Positions 8,442 to 15,852 of a stretch of 21,720 nt of DNA are shown piece after piece. The stretch's first letter is position 1. Each line of letters starts with the position of its first letter. Below the pieces are notes generated by a model. That model saw nothing but the letters and a program-made list of their open reading frames with translations. It ran no database searches and was not told the DNA's origin. Made by a program: the position numbers and the translations under genes. The DNA lies in NCBI GenBank assembly GCA_003232445.1, contig QIJM01000617.1:1-21720 (forward strand), read 5' to 3'. This DNA comes from Paraglaciecola arctica (GTDB taxonomy: Bacteria; Pseudomonadota; Gammaproteobacteria; Enterobacterales; Alteromonadaceae).

Positions 8442-8826
8442 CTAAATTTTTAAATAACGTAAAAATTAGTAATACATCTTTAGGTGAAGGCCTAGTGTTA
8501 GCCGCAGCCAGAGGCCGCGAAGAACTAGTCGAATTACTTATACGCACTGGGGCGGATATCAATTCTAAAGGTTACAGACTCAAAACACCCTTATGGGTAG
8601 CATTAGGCGAGAGAAAGTTATCTGTTGCAAAAATATTACTTGAGCATGGTGCGCATGATATAAATGGTGAGGCAAAAAATATTCTCTCACAAAAGAATGT
8701 TGACAAAGACCTGCTCTTGGCTGCCAAGTTAAATAAAATGGAAAATCTTGAGCAAGCTATCATAGATGGCGCTAACATCAATACTCAAGACCAAAACAAT
8801 GAATCTGCCTTAAATAAAGCTTTGCC
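8387..8826 (+). pseudogene. Ankyrin-repeat protein fragment lacking both ends
   Basis: The frame opens after a stop at 8384-8386 with no ATG, GTG or TTG before 8495. Ankyrin helices are already under way at that GTG, so the natural start is lost. Repeat-like units read VLAAARGREELVELLIRTGA-DIN, then TPLWVALGERKLSVAKILLE-HGA and LLLAAKLNKMENLEQAIIDG-ANIN. The frame formally continues to 9013, but from 8830 on it is only the antisense of the EpsI-like gene. The ankyrin sequence stops at NESALNKAL, right at that gene's stop codon, which marks a recombination junction. The first 55 bases also overlap the export-gate remnant in another frame. Ankyrin proteins in host-associated gammaproteobacteria are often secreted effectors; that role is inference. 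Confidence 0.65.
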
Positions 8827-8829
8827 AAT

Positions 8830-9378
8830 TTACTCCTGTGGTTGTTGTAGTTTTGCAATCGTAATAGCTAACCACGGGCCTTTACTTTTATTCAACATCG
8901 CCTGCCAGTACCAACTGGACGTATCAGTAAATACTAGATTATTTGCATCCATGATATGTTCACGCACGGTATATTTACTCGTATTAAGGGTCGCCGTAAA
9001 TTTTCGCCAATGATGATTATTTGAGTCTTGACTAATTTTTATATTAGATATAGTAAAGCCGAGCCCTCGAAAGCAATCTATAGCGGGATGCAACTGTCGG
9101 GTTGGGATAGTCACCCAACGCATTATGATTTGGCGATGGCCATCGCTAAAACGTGCGAGCTTGCCTGGAAAATTACCCAGAAAAGATTTTTCACGCTTAG
9201 ACAATGGCAGGTGTTTCAGTTTTTTGCCTTGATAAAATGTTGGCCAGGCTGGGAGGTCCTTATTGAGGTTTAACGAAAGTTCTGTATGATTTTTTGCCGG
9301 TAAAGCCCAAGCGCTCGCAAAACTCAAAATCGCTAAAAGTAAATAAATTTTAGTCTGAAAATTATCTTTAGTTTTCAC
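8830..9378 (-). CDS. EpsI-like exosortase-associated protein
   Basis: I chose the GTG at 9378 because it overlaps the exosortase stop (GTGA, 4-nt overlap) and follows AGGA and AAGG purine runs; longer starts would lie inside the exosortase gene. The product has 182 residues. Residues 10-27 form a signal peptide or membrane anchor. The core has RQLHPAIDCFRGLGF (residues 94-108), which matches the HSPxxCxPGxGW motif of EpsI/DUF3485 proteins. EpsI proteins are encoded beside or fused to exosortases and are thought to assist sorting or polysaccharide export in the periplasm. His97 and Cys102 are the conserved positions. Similarity outside this motif is weak, so another exosortase-system accessory family is possible. 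Its 3' end abuts the ankyrin remnant. Confidence 0.55.
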   Translation of the reverse strand: MKTKDNFQTKIYLLLAILSFASAWALPAKNHTELSLNLNKDLPAWPTFYQGKKLKHLPLSKREKSFLGNFPGKLARFSDGHRQIIMRWVTIPTRQLHPAIDCFRGLGFTISNIKISQDSNNHHWRKFTATLNTSKYTVREHIMDANNLVFTDTSSWYWQAMLNKSKGPWLAITIAKLQQPQE

Positions 9379-10217
9379 GCCTTGATTTCCTGCCTGCTTA
9401 TATTTTGTTTTTGAGAAGCCAGTTGTAAACCAAAATATACCGTGACTAACACTGCCAATCCATAACAAACCAGGCCGACGTATTCATGCATCCATTGCAA
9501 ATTTTTTAATAGGCCTGATTCAAGATAAAAAAGCGCAGTTACTCTGAGAATGTTTGCTATCAATACAAAACAAAAACTCAATAAACCCAGTTTGATTGAT
9601 TGCTTTAAACTCAGATTAAACAAAGCCACAAAAGAACTGACTAAAAAACTAGCCGTCCACATCATTTTGATACCGCTGCATGGACCATCAATAATGATCA
9701 CTTGATCTGCCATGATTAATTTCACGCCCTCCAAAGAGACATTCAAACCTTGCAGATGCAATAACGCTGAGCTCACCAATCCTACGAAATAGCGCAAGGG
9801 ATAACCTAAATAAAAGTCTAGCGAAGCAAATAGTGGAAGACTTAAAATCATTAATCCGGTTAGACCATAATTGAGTTTATTTCCACCATGAATGTGACTT
9901 AAAATACACGCCAGAAGAAGTGCTGCAGAGGCCGCTTGTAGTAATGGGTAAACATTTAGAAAAAGAAAAATAATATAAATTAATAACAAGCCATTCAGTA
10001 ATTTAAAATTAACTTGAGGTCTTTGGGCTTGATCCTCAGTCGATCTTTTTGTCACCGTAATAATAAAAGCTGTCAATAATGCCAACAACCCCCAATTGTT
10101 ATCTGAACCATCACTCATTCTTGCTTGATACCAAATAAGGCTTGGCCAGATTGCTATGACAGTCCCAAGTAATACTAGAATCCATTGGCGACTTTCCAGT
10201 TGAAATAGCTTACCCAT
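9375..10217 (-). CDS. Exosortase (integral membrane transpeptidase of PEP-CTERM proteins)
   Basis: The ATG at 10217 lies inside ATGGGTAA and overlaps the upstream stop by 8 nt, giving 280 residues and tight translational coupling. About eight hydrophobic membrane segments are visible. The catalytic triad of the exosortase/archaeosortase family is present: Cys180 in IIDGPCSGIKMMW, Arg225 in ANILRVTALF, and His244 in WMHEYVG. Exosortases cut C-terminal PEP-CTERM signals after membrane insertion and pass the protein on to the cell surface, probably to a glycan. The only PEP-CTERM protein in the window is encoded directly upstream, so this looks like a dedicated sortase-substrate pair. The subfamily (XrtA to XrtX) cannot be fixed by eye. 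Confidence 0.88.
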   Translation of the reverse strand: MGKLFQLESRQWILVLLGTVIAIWPSLIWYQARMSDGSDNNWGLLALLTAFIITVTKRSTEDQAQRPQVNFKLLNGLLLIYIIFLFLNVYPLLQAASAALLLACILSHIHGGNKLNYGLTGLMILSLPLFASLDFYLGYPLRYFVGLVSSALLHLQGLNVSLEGVKLIMADQVIIIDGPCSGIKMMWTASFLVSSFVALFNLSLKQSIKLGLLSFCFVLIANILRVTALFYLESGLLKNLQWMHEYVGLVCYGLAVLVTVYFGLQLASQKQNISRQEIKA

Positions 10218-12687
10218 TTTCAGCTCGTGCGGTTTGCTTACGCTGCACAGCAATGGCAAAGATAAGTGCTAATAAACTTAGAATAATTAGCATCCAGGTT
10301 TCAGGCTCTGGTACAGCTGGAATATTGAATCCATTTTTTTTACCTTTATTTAAACCAAATTGCTTATATTGTTGATCGGTTTCTAATACGATCGCACCGC
10401 TCGCCGCTGTGACTAGTTTGTATTGCGATGATAATCGAATCGCTTCTTCCTTGCCTTCTGGGGTGGCACTTCTAAGCAAAGCCAAAATTTTTGAATTGGC
10501 CCATAGTCTAACAAGGTGATTTGAAGTTTTATGTGTCGCGTTGTCTAGATTTTTTTTGTCGATTAAACTATATTCGCGACGAAACGTTTTGATCTGACCT
10601 GTCAACTGCGCAAACAATTTATCAAGGCTAGCTACCACATTTTGATACGGATCTGCATAATAAGCGCGCGCTGATTTTGGTAAAGACTGGATAATTTTAT
10701 TGGCACCCAAACTAGTAGGCACATAATAAAGTGTGGTGCCAGCATTGCTTCGCCGCTGCCAAAACTGGTTTAAATGACTCAGTGATTTAAGCAAATAGGG
10801 CTGTGGACCATGTATCCAAACTAGAGCGGTGTGGGGGTTGCCAACAATATGATTTACTGCTAATTCTAAGGCTGTTATATTATTGGCACCACCTTGAAAT
10901 TGATAATTTTTAAGGCCGCTAATTAATTTGGTTTTGGCTGTTTTATTGAGCTTGCTCAGTGGATGTAACACGATAGGCTCATCGCCAGCGATAATGAACT
11001 CGATATCAATGTTATCTGTTAAATTTTCGATTGCTTCTGCTATCTTTATAATCTGTTTCTTCATGCCTTTGGAACCGTCGATGACGACAATAATTTGCTG
11101 ATATTGCTTTTTAGACTCGCTTAACGTCTGTCGAATTATTTTATCTGATTGAGCGTTATCTAGCGGACTAAAGCTCGTTAAGGCCTTGTCGGGTCGCCTG
11201 ACTTTAAAGTAGAATTTTCGGCGTTGATATTGGCTATGGATTATTTGCTTACGAACACTTGTTACCGTTTTGCTTGAATCGTGTTTCACGCCGTTGATTT
11301 GCAATCTATTGGTATGGCTTGCCTCGACCCAGACCGAATGCTTAAACCCCCGGCTAATATTAAAATTACGGCTATTAAACTTTGGAAGTACTAAAACTCC
11401 TTTTTCTTCTCTATTTATTGCCAAGGGTACAGAAAATCCAATGCGGGCTTTCATCTTGCCGCCATTAGCCGGTACAGGGAACATTTGTACCAAAGCACGA
11501 TCCTTGCCTGATAGTGTCACTAAAATTGGGTCTCGTTGCCGTGCGACTATTGCGCGGTAAGCTCGAACTGCTTTTTGTTTTTTAGCAATAACGGCTTCTC
11601 GCTCTTCCCCGTTAACCCACAAAGTCACTCGAGAGATCACTGCATTAGGTGGTAATTGAATTTCCTTTCTAACCTCTACTGGGCGAGTAGCGTTATTTTT
11701 ATATTCAAACGTCCATTCTAAATAGGCAACTGCGGCTTTTGCATCAATACTGCCATCAATTGACGAAGAATCTAACCAAAGTTTGTTTACTCTTCCACCG
11801 ACTTTTTGATCACCTTGATCAAGGTCAATATTTGATCGAGACGAGCCAAAGAGACCAAATTGCCTACCGTTAACGCGGGACTTTGGTTTAGGTAACTCAT
11901 TAAACGACTTGCCTGTGACTTGATAAAATGCCGCGCGTGCTAATACAATTTTGTTAGAGCCAAGGCTACCGTAAAAAATTAGACCACCCAAATCAAACAG
12001 TCGCGCTGATCTCGGATAAGTATTCTCTAGCAAAGCAGACTCACTACCCCAGGTTCGCAAAATCTCTAAACCAGATTGCTTGCGAATCGCGTCTTCAGAT
12101 TGATATAGATGTAAACCATAGTTAGTAATAAGACCCGGAATTTCCAATATCACCATAAACACTAAAGCACCTATAAACCCTAAGTAGTTGTGCTTAAATT
12201 TCATTTCAGCTTGTGATTTTAGTCTACGCTTCAACTTAAAGAGTAAAATAATTGAAGCAATCAGGGAAAACAAAGGTGCCATAGGTAATAAACCTAAGCC
12301 GTAAAAAGTGGTTGCGATAATGGCGATTGGAGTCATCGGCAAGTAGGCTAAGGTGTAAATAAAAGCAATGCCGATAACGAAATAATTAGCAGTGAGAAAA
12401 ATAACGGGATATTTGATTGAGCGCTGTCTCAGTGCAAGCCAAATAATAGTATTTATTATCGGCACACTAGCAACCAGTAATATATAAACCCAAGATGAAA
12501 TTGGATCTATAAATGAATTAGCGCTCATGCCAGTAAAAAATTCTACACCTAAAGTAATCAGTGGGAAAACCACTGAAAAAAATATTAGAATGCCATTTAA
12601 AAAAATATTTTTAACTGAAACAGGTTTAGATAGATTTTTCTGATCCAAGTCCAATGCTTTAATATCGTGCTGCTTGTCACTGACCAC
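10210..12687 (-). CDS. Multi-spanning VIT/vWA-like protein with C-terminal PEP-CTERM sorting signal
   Basis: The GTG at 12687 follows a good GAGGG ribosome-binding site with 8-nt spacing; the product has 825 residues. The N-terminal 190 residues contain five likely membrane segments (about 28-50, 66-86, 94-115, 122-150, 168-190). A VIT domain (vault/inter-alpha-trypsin, about 315-420) has EVRKEIQLPPNAVISRVTLW and a following AKKQKAVRAYRAIVARQRDP segment. A vWA-like domain (about 530-700) opens with IIVVIDGSKGM, a degenerate MIDAS because DxSxS reads DGSKG. The C-terminus is a textbook PEP-CTERM signal: VPEPETW (792-798), a hydrophobic helix, then QRKQTAR. Single exosortase-VIT pairs are known in other phyla (XrtN-type systems); a surface scaffold or sensor role is inference. 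Confidence 0.85.
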   Translation of the reverse strand: MVSDKQHDIKALDLDQKNLSKPVSVKNIFLNGILIFFSVVFPLITLGVEFFTGMSANSFIDPISSWVYILLVASVPIINTIIWLALRQRSIKYPVIFLTANYFVIGIAFIYTLAYLPMTPIAIIATTFYGLGLLPMAPLFSLIASIILLFKLKRRLKSQAEMKFKHNYLGFIGALVFMVILEIPGLITNYGLHLYQSEDAIRKQSGLEILRTWGSESALLENTYPRSARLFDLGGLIFYGSLGSNKIVLARAAFYQVTGKSFNELPKPKSRVNGRQFGLFGSSRSNIDLDQGDQKVGGRVNKLWLDSSSIDGSIDAKAAVAYLEWTFEYKNNATRPVEVRKEIQLPPNAVISRVTLWVNGEEREAVIAKKQKAVRAYRAIVARQRDPILVTLSGKDRALVQMFPVPANGGKMKARIGFSVPLAINREEKGVLVLPKFNSRNFNISRGFKHSVWVEASHTNRLQINGVKHDSSKTVTSVRKQIIHSQYQRRKFYFKVRRPDKALTSFSPLDNAQSDKIIRQTLSESKKQYQQIIVVIDGSKGMKKQIIKIAEAIENLTDNIDIEFIIAGDEPIVLHPLSKLNKTAKTKLISGLKNYQFQGGANNITALELAVNHIVGNPHTALVWIHGPQPYLLKSLSHLNQFWQRRSNAGTTLYYVPTSLGANKIIQSLPKSARAYYADPYQNVVASLDKLFAQLTGQIKTFRREYSLIDKKNLDNATHKTSNHLVRLWANSKILALLRSATPEGKEEAIRLSSQYKLVTAASGAIVLETDQQYKQFGLNKGKKNGFNIPAVPEPETWMLIILSLLALIFAIAVQRKQTARAENG

Positions 12688-12724
12688 GTTTATAACCCTC
12701 GTTAACTATTTTACTGTTAGAGGA

Positions 12725-12752
12725 ATTATGAAACAGACGATTGCCAGTTCAA
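12725..12752 (-). promoter_or_regulatory. Candidate sigma-70 promoter of the VIT/exosortase operon
   Basis: On the - strand TTGAAC (12747-12752) and CATAAT (12725-12730) are separated by 16 bases. The -10 box matches TATAAT at five of six positions. The GTG start lies about 38 bases downstream, and no other gene intervenes. It overlaps the small + strand reading frame at 12728. Confidence 0.45.
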
Positions 12753-12811
12753 TGACATTAGTGTGCCTTGTTTTATGTCATTTTGTGCAAATCCAGCGCA
12801 ATTTACGCTAA
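12728..12811 (+). other. Small reading frame starting like a signal peptide, possible gene relic
   Basis: An ATG at 12728 follows AGAGGA at 6-nt spacing and encodes 27 residues beginning MKQTIASSMTLVCLVLC, which resembles a Sec signal peptide. The frame then closes at 12809-12811. In an adjacent frame the sequence continues as SFCANPAQFTLRLFEHPIRF, which could be the mature start after a 1-base shift. I recognise no family. It could be the head of a decayed secreted protein, or chance, because the same bases form a plausible promoter on the other strand. Confidence 0.25.
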
Positions 12812-12963
12812 GGTTATTTGAACATCCAATCCGCTTTTTTTCCCTTAATCGCGGTGCGTTGTTGCTGAAACACCCCTCTTTCGCTTCACTTTTTCTGTGC
12901 TATAACGGTGTGTTAACTCAATTGTCAACCCGCATATTAGTTCAATTGATTTTCTCTATTAAG

Positions 12964-13073
12964 TTCACTTTGCGTGCACAAATATACCACGCTGATAAAA
13001 AGTGTTCCAAATAAAGGGTGTGCTACGCGAATGATTATCTGAAATCGCTTGTCATCGATGTTTCGATGCAATA
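12964..13073 (-). pseudogene. Relic copy of the 3' end of the DUF4166 gene (direct repeat, copy 1)
   Basis: These 110 bases repeat 20564-20674 in the same orientation, with two substitutions and one missing base. In the second copy the segment encodes the last 36 or so residues of the DUF4166 protein (LHRNIDDKRFQIIIRVAHPL onward to the stop). In this copy a 1-base deletion in the run near 13000 shifts the frame after GTLF, so it cannot encode the original tail, and nothing upstream resembles the rest of the gene. It is a fragment left by duplication or by loss of a second gene copy. The conserved identity indicates a recent event. Confidence 0.85.
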
Positions 13074-13136
13074 GATGATTATTACCCTATTTAGTGCCAA
13101 TATGTAATTTTAGCTAATATTTCCGGTCATGCGGTC

Positions 13137-13167
13137 GATATACAATGTATATACATCTGTATATACA
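13137..13167. promoter_or_regulatory. Palindromic operator repeats in front of the toxin-antitoxin operon
   Basis: Two copies of the perfect palindrome TGTATATACA (13146-13155 and 13158-13167) are separated by TC, so the centres are 12 bases apart, about one helical turn. A partial third copy, GATATACA, precedes them at 13137-13144. Ribbon-helix-helix antitoxins bind such repeated short palindromes cooperatively, so autorepression by the antitoxin encoded at 13562 is likely. The ATG at 13170 lies two bases after the second palindrome. Confidence 0.7.
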
Positions 13168-13196
13168 AAATGGTCTCATTATGCTATATTTCGGTA

Positions 13197-13493
13197 ATGG
13201 CCTTAGTGATTTCAAACCCAATTCGTCAAAAAATTTTGCAAAAACATGGTATTAGCGAAAATGAAGTTATTCAATGTTTTGCCAGTAGGGAAGGTGGTTT
13301 TCTTGAGGATACCCGTGAAAATCACAAAACTAACCCACCTACGAAGTGGTTTATAGCAGAAACTGATTACGGTCGAAAACTTAAAGTTGTATTTATGCAA
13401 TCTGTGGATGGCAAAGATATTCATATAAAAACAGCATACTTAGCGAATGACGAAGAGAAACGCATCTACGAGAAATATGCACCTAAAACATAA
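13197..13493 (+). CDS. Putative toxin of a type II toxin-antitoxin pair (BrnT/DUF4258-like)
   Basis: The small basic protein has 98 residues from the ATG at 13197 (MALVISNPIRQKILQKHGIS); the ATG at 13170 would add nine residues but starts right against the operator. Visible features are an N-terminal helix with NPIRQK and KHGI, the segment ENEVIQCFASREGGFLEDTR, a beta hairpin with WFIAETDYGRKLKVVFMQ, and a terminal IHIKTAYLANDEEKRIYEKY strand-helix. This order (KHGI, EV, a strand with GR-LKVVF, IKTAY) resembles the RelE-superfamily BrnT/DUF4258 RNases. Some databases label close relatives as ADP-ribosyl-dinitrogen-reductase hydrolase, which I do not trust. It precedes the RHH protein by 68 bases, the same toxin-first order as brnTA. 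Confidence 0.65.
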   Translation: MALVISNPIRQKILQKHGISENEVIQCFASREGGFLEDTRENHKTNPPTKWFIAETDYGRKLKVVFMQSVDGKDIHIKTAYLANDEEKRIYEKYAPKT

Positions 13494-13561
13494 ATAATAA
13501 CTTAGTGTGTATTTGCGGTTTATAGAGAAAACATATTATCTCATGAAATGGAGAATTAATC

Positions 13562-13885
13562 ATGGTAAGTGAAACTAAAATTGAAGGCACCTCAGAAGCA
13601 TGGGAATCAGGAGAACTCGGCCAGGATGAGCAATACATCAAAATCGCAAAAGAGATTAAGCAAGATGCATTAGATGAGTCATTAGATCTGCAAATGATTT
13701 CGATACGCTTACAAAAGTCATTAATTGAAGATATGAAGATGATCGCCAAGCTTAATGGTCTTAGTTATCAGCCACTAATCAGACAAATCCTTACACGATT
13801 TGTTGAGTGTGAGAAAAAACAAATACTCAGAGACCATTATCTTGATAGTGAAAAGACTAAGGCATCGGATCAAAATATTGCGTAA
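13562..13885 (+). CDS. CopG-type ribbon-helix-helix antitoxin
   Basis: The 107-residue protein starts at an ATG with a clear GGAGA ribosome-binding site 7 nt upstream. The first 50 residues are acidic and probably flexible. The DNA-binding core follows: the beta strand MISIRLQKSLIEDMKMIA, a helix, then the turn LNGLSYQPLIRQILTRFV (about 52-90). This is the standard RHH pattern of BrnA/CopG antitoxins, with the strand forming the DNA-contacting ribbon in a dimer. In BrnA the RHH is also the main DNA-binding part and the rest binds the toxin. The palindromes at 13146-13167 are its likely operator. Confidence 0.75.
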   Translation: MVSETKIEGTSEAWESGELGQDEQYIKIAKEIKQDALDESLDLQMISIRLQKSLIEDMKMIAKLNGLSYQPLIRQILTRFVECEKKQILRDHYLDSEKTKASDQNIA

Positions 13886-14225
13886 AATATAGCAGCTAAT
13901 ATCTTCGACCATAAATCATTTGACGCCTTGCTCAGCGGCAATTCAAAGTGGCACGTTTTTGCAAATACAAAACAAGTGCTGCTTTGAATAGTCCGCTGGA
14001 GCCCTCTATATCGGGAATATTGTAGTGGGCGTCGAGTGTATGCACCGTTGGTACTGGGTAGCTGATTTCTGCGAAGAGCTGTCTGTCGATTTTATTCAAT
14101 GTGTGCGTGCCTGGGCGCAATTGCCAGATATTAAAAATAAATTTAACTTCAATTGCAAAGGCGGTTGTAAACGCAATGTGTAGCGAAAAAAATAAATATA
14201 GGGTGCAGTTCTTCGGACACCTCTA
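13886..14225. other. Intergenic region with a start-less - strand reading frame
   Basis: No gene is certain in these 340 bases. On the - strand a frame is open from 14222 to the stop at 13932 without an ATG before LRPGTHTLNKIDRQLFAEIS. It then reads YPVPTVHTLDAHYNIPDIEG and SSGLFKAALVLYL. The composition looks protein-like and this part is richer in G and C than its surroundings. I recognise no family. It may be the C-terminal remnant of a decayed gene lying downstream of the GNAT gene. Confidence 0.3.
14188..14224 (-). terminator. Weak candidate terminator after the GNAT gene
   Basis: Just past the GNAT stop the - strand has GGTGT and GCACC able to pair around an 11-base loop (14202-14223). 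A T-rich tract, TATTTATTTTTTT, follows. The stem has only five pairs including one wobble, so this is a tentative call. Confidence 0.3.
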
Positions 14226-14657
14226 TTATTTGATACTTTTTATCATTGTGACATGAGCAATCCCTGCTTCCATAAAGGTTTCCCCGCTAACTTTGAATTG
14301 GGCTTTTTGATAAAATGCAACTGCATATAATTGTGCGTGAAGGAAGACTTGTGTCTGACCGTCGCGAATGGAAAGTTCAATCAGTTTTTGTAGAATAGCA
14401 TAGCCGATACCTTGTCGCCGATAGTCTTTGCGTATAGCCATTCTACCTATTTGTCCATCGGGGACTAAACGTCCTGTGCCTATTGGTAAGTCCAGTGATT
14501 TATCCAGTGCCAACACATGACGACAATCGGCGTCGACACCATCCCATTCCAGCTCTTCGGGTACCTGTTGCTCTACAATAAACACCTCGTGGCGAATCAT
14601 AGCCAATACCGGCTGTTGCTGCGACCAGTCTGCTTCCATTATTTGGATATTAGTCAC
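14226..14657 (-). CDS. GNAT family N-acetyltransferase
   Basis: I chose the GTG at 14657 because it overlaps the upstream roxA-like stop by 8 nt (GTGACTAA) and has AAAGGA upstream; it puts the first GNAT strand (NIQIMEADW) at the N-terminus. The product has 143 residues. The fold is readable in order: strand 1, helix with IRHEVFIVEQQVPEELEWDG, strand 4 with GRMAIRKDY, the acetyl-CoA pyrophosphate loop RRQGIG, helix 3 (AILQKLIELS), and a C-terminal FYQKAQFKVSGETF. The VFIVEQ-x(8)-DG segment is shared with the ElaA-like branch. The acceptor is unknown. The overlap with roxA implies co-translation. Confidence 0.88.
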   Translation of the reverse strand: MTNIQIMEADWSQQQPVLAMIRHEVFIVEQQVPEELEWDGVDADCRHVLALDKSLDLPIGTGRLVPDGQIGRMAIRKDYRRQGIGYAILQKLIELSIRDGQTQVFLHAQLYAVAFYQKAQFKVSGETFMEAGIAHVTMIKSIK

Positions 14658-15852
14658 TGTCGTTACAATCCTTTTCAAAATAGAAATGGCCCAGATTTAT
14701 CAAGTTACATAAAAATAACTGCCTCTCATTATTATCTAGTACCTTAATAAGTGAGGCTATGGATGGATAACGATTATTACAAACAAGGCGGATAAGATCG
14801 AGTAGATCAATCGGATAATAGGCGACACTACCGTTACAAAAAAAGTGAATTCTATCCTCCCCATTACGGAAAAAGGCTAGTTTCGAGCATTCATTTCTGA
14901 CCAATTGCTGCCCTTGTTCTAGCATCTGGAAACATTGTTGTTGAGTCATATTCGACACCTGTTTCGATTCCAGGGTCTCGGTAGACTCATCTGTCTCAGT
15001 AATATATTTTCCGAACCAATCACTGTCCTGAATTCTGCTACTGAGCGTCTGGTTCACCATATTATTTATTCGCCGTAATGCCCAGGCGCTAATTTCGCCG
15101 GGGTTATCCTGTAACGGAAAATTGGGATCTCGATAGAAATCTAAATCGTTTTTTGTTGTCTGTTGCGACAATACTTCATCCAGTAAAGCCGTACTGAGTT
15201 CATACTCATTGGGAGCCCGAAAACCGATCGATATTGTGATGCAGTCATTTAGTGCAATACCATGATGAGCAACGCCTGGAGGCAGGTATAGCATATCACC
15301 CGGTTCAAGCTCCCAGCTTTCTTCGGCCTTAAACGATCGCAGGATTTTTAGATCTAGATCAGGGTAAAAGTCAGCTTCAGCGTATGAATGCGTTGAAATT
15401 TCCCAGCGGCGTTTGCCCTGTGCTTGAAGTAAGAACACATCATAGTTATCTGTATGTGGGCCTACTGATCCACCAAAGGGTGCGTAACTGACCATAACAT
15501 CATCGACTCGCCAATTAGGAATAAAACGAAACTGATCGAGTAATTTTGCAAATTTAGCAATATAAACATTACAGGACTGCAATAATAAAGCCCAATGGGT
15601 CTCAGGTAGTTTTGAAAATAGTGACTCATCAAATGGGCCATGTTGGCATTGCCAGGGGTGATCACCGTCATGTTCCAGAATAATCCTTGATTCAACGTCA
15701 GGCTCACAAGCCAGTCCAGCCATTTCATCGGCTGAAATTGGGCATTTAAAATTTTCAATCGCATTACGGATGAGCAGGGGTTTTTGCTGCCAGAATTCCT
15801 GTAAAAATACTGACAGGGAGATGTTTCCCAGGGGATGTGTGTTGTTTTGCAT
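14650..15852 (-). CDS. roxA: JmjC/cupin ribosomal oxygenase, RoxA/YcfD-like (50S protein L16 arginine hydroxylase)
   Basis: This 400-residue 2-oxoglutarate/Fe(II) oxygenase resembles E. coli YcfD (RoxA), which hydroxylates an arginine of ribosomal protein L16. The iron triad is present: His133 and Asp135 in GPHTDNYDVF and His196 in LPPGVAHHG. The N-terminal FWQQKPLLIRNAI, the double-stranded beta-helix, and the winged-helix-like C-terminal part (RNGEDRIHFFCNGSVAYYPI) match the family in order and length (E. coli about 373). The substrate-binding sequence WELEPGDMLYLPPG is conserved. The ATG at 15852 is the only good start; its ribosome-binding site is weak. It leads a two-gene unit with the GNAT gene. 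Confidence 0.9.
   Translation of the reverse strand: MQNNTHPLGNISLSVFLQEFWQQKPLLIRNAIENFKCPISADEMAGLACEPDVESRIILEHDGDHPWQCQHGPFDESLFSKLPETHWALLLQSCNVYIAKFAKLLDQFRFIPNWRVDDVMVSYAPFGGSVGPHTDNYDVFLLQAQGKRRWEISTHSYAEADFYPDLDLKILRSFKAEESWELEPGDMLYLPPGVAHHGIALNDCITISIGFRAPNEYELSTALLDEVLSQQTTKNDLDFYRDPNFPLQDNPGEISAWALRRINNMVNQTLSSRIQDSDWFGKYITETDESTETLESKQVSNMTQQQCFQMLEQGQQLVRNECSKLAFFRNGEDRIHFFCNGSVAYYPIDLLDLIRLVCNNRYPSIASLIKVLDNNERQLFLCNLINLGHFYFEKDCNDSD

Noticed and set aside
8827..9013. C-terminal extension of the ankyrin frame into 9013
   Set aside because: These bases are the antisense of the EpsI-like gene; the ankyrin pattern stops before 8827.
12763..13014. 83-residue + strand frame (MPCFMSFCANP...)
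   Set aside because: It runs into the antisense of the DUF4166 relic and shows no family features; only its first part could belong to a decayed secreted protein.
13170..13493. Reading the toxin as an ADP-ribosyl-dinitrogen-reductase hydrolase
   Set aside because: The protein is only about 100 residues, far too short for a DraG-type hydrolase, and it is paired with an RHH antitoxin.
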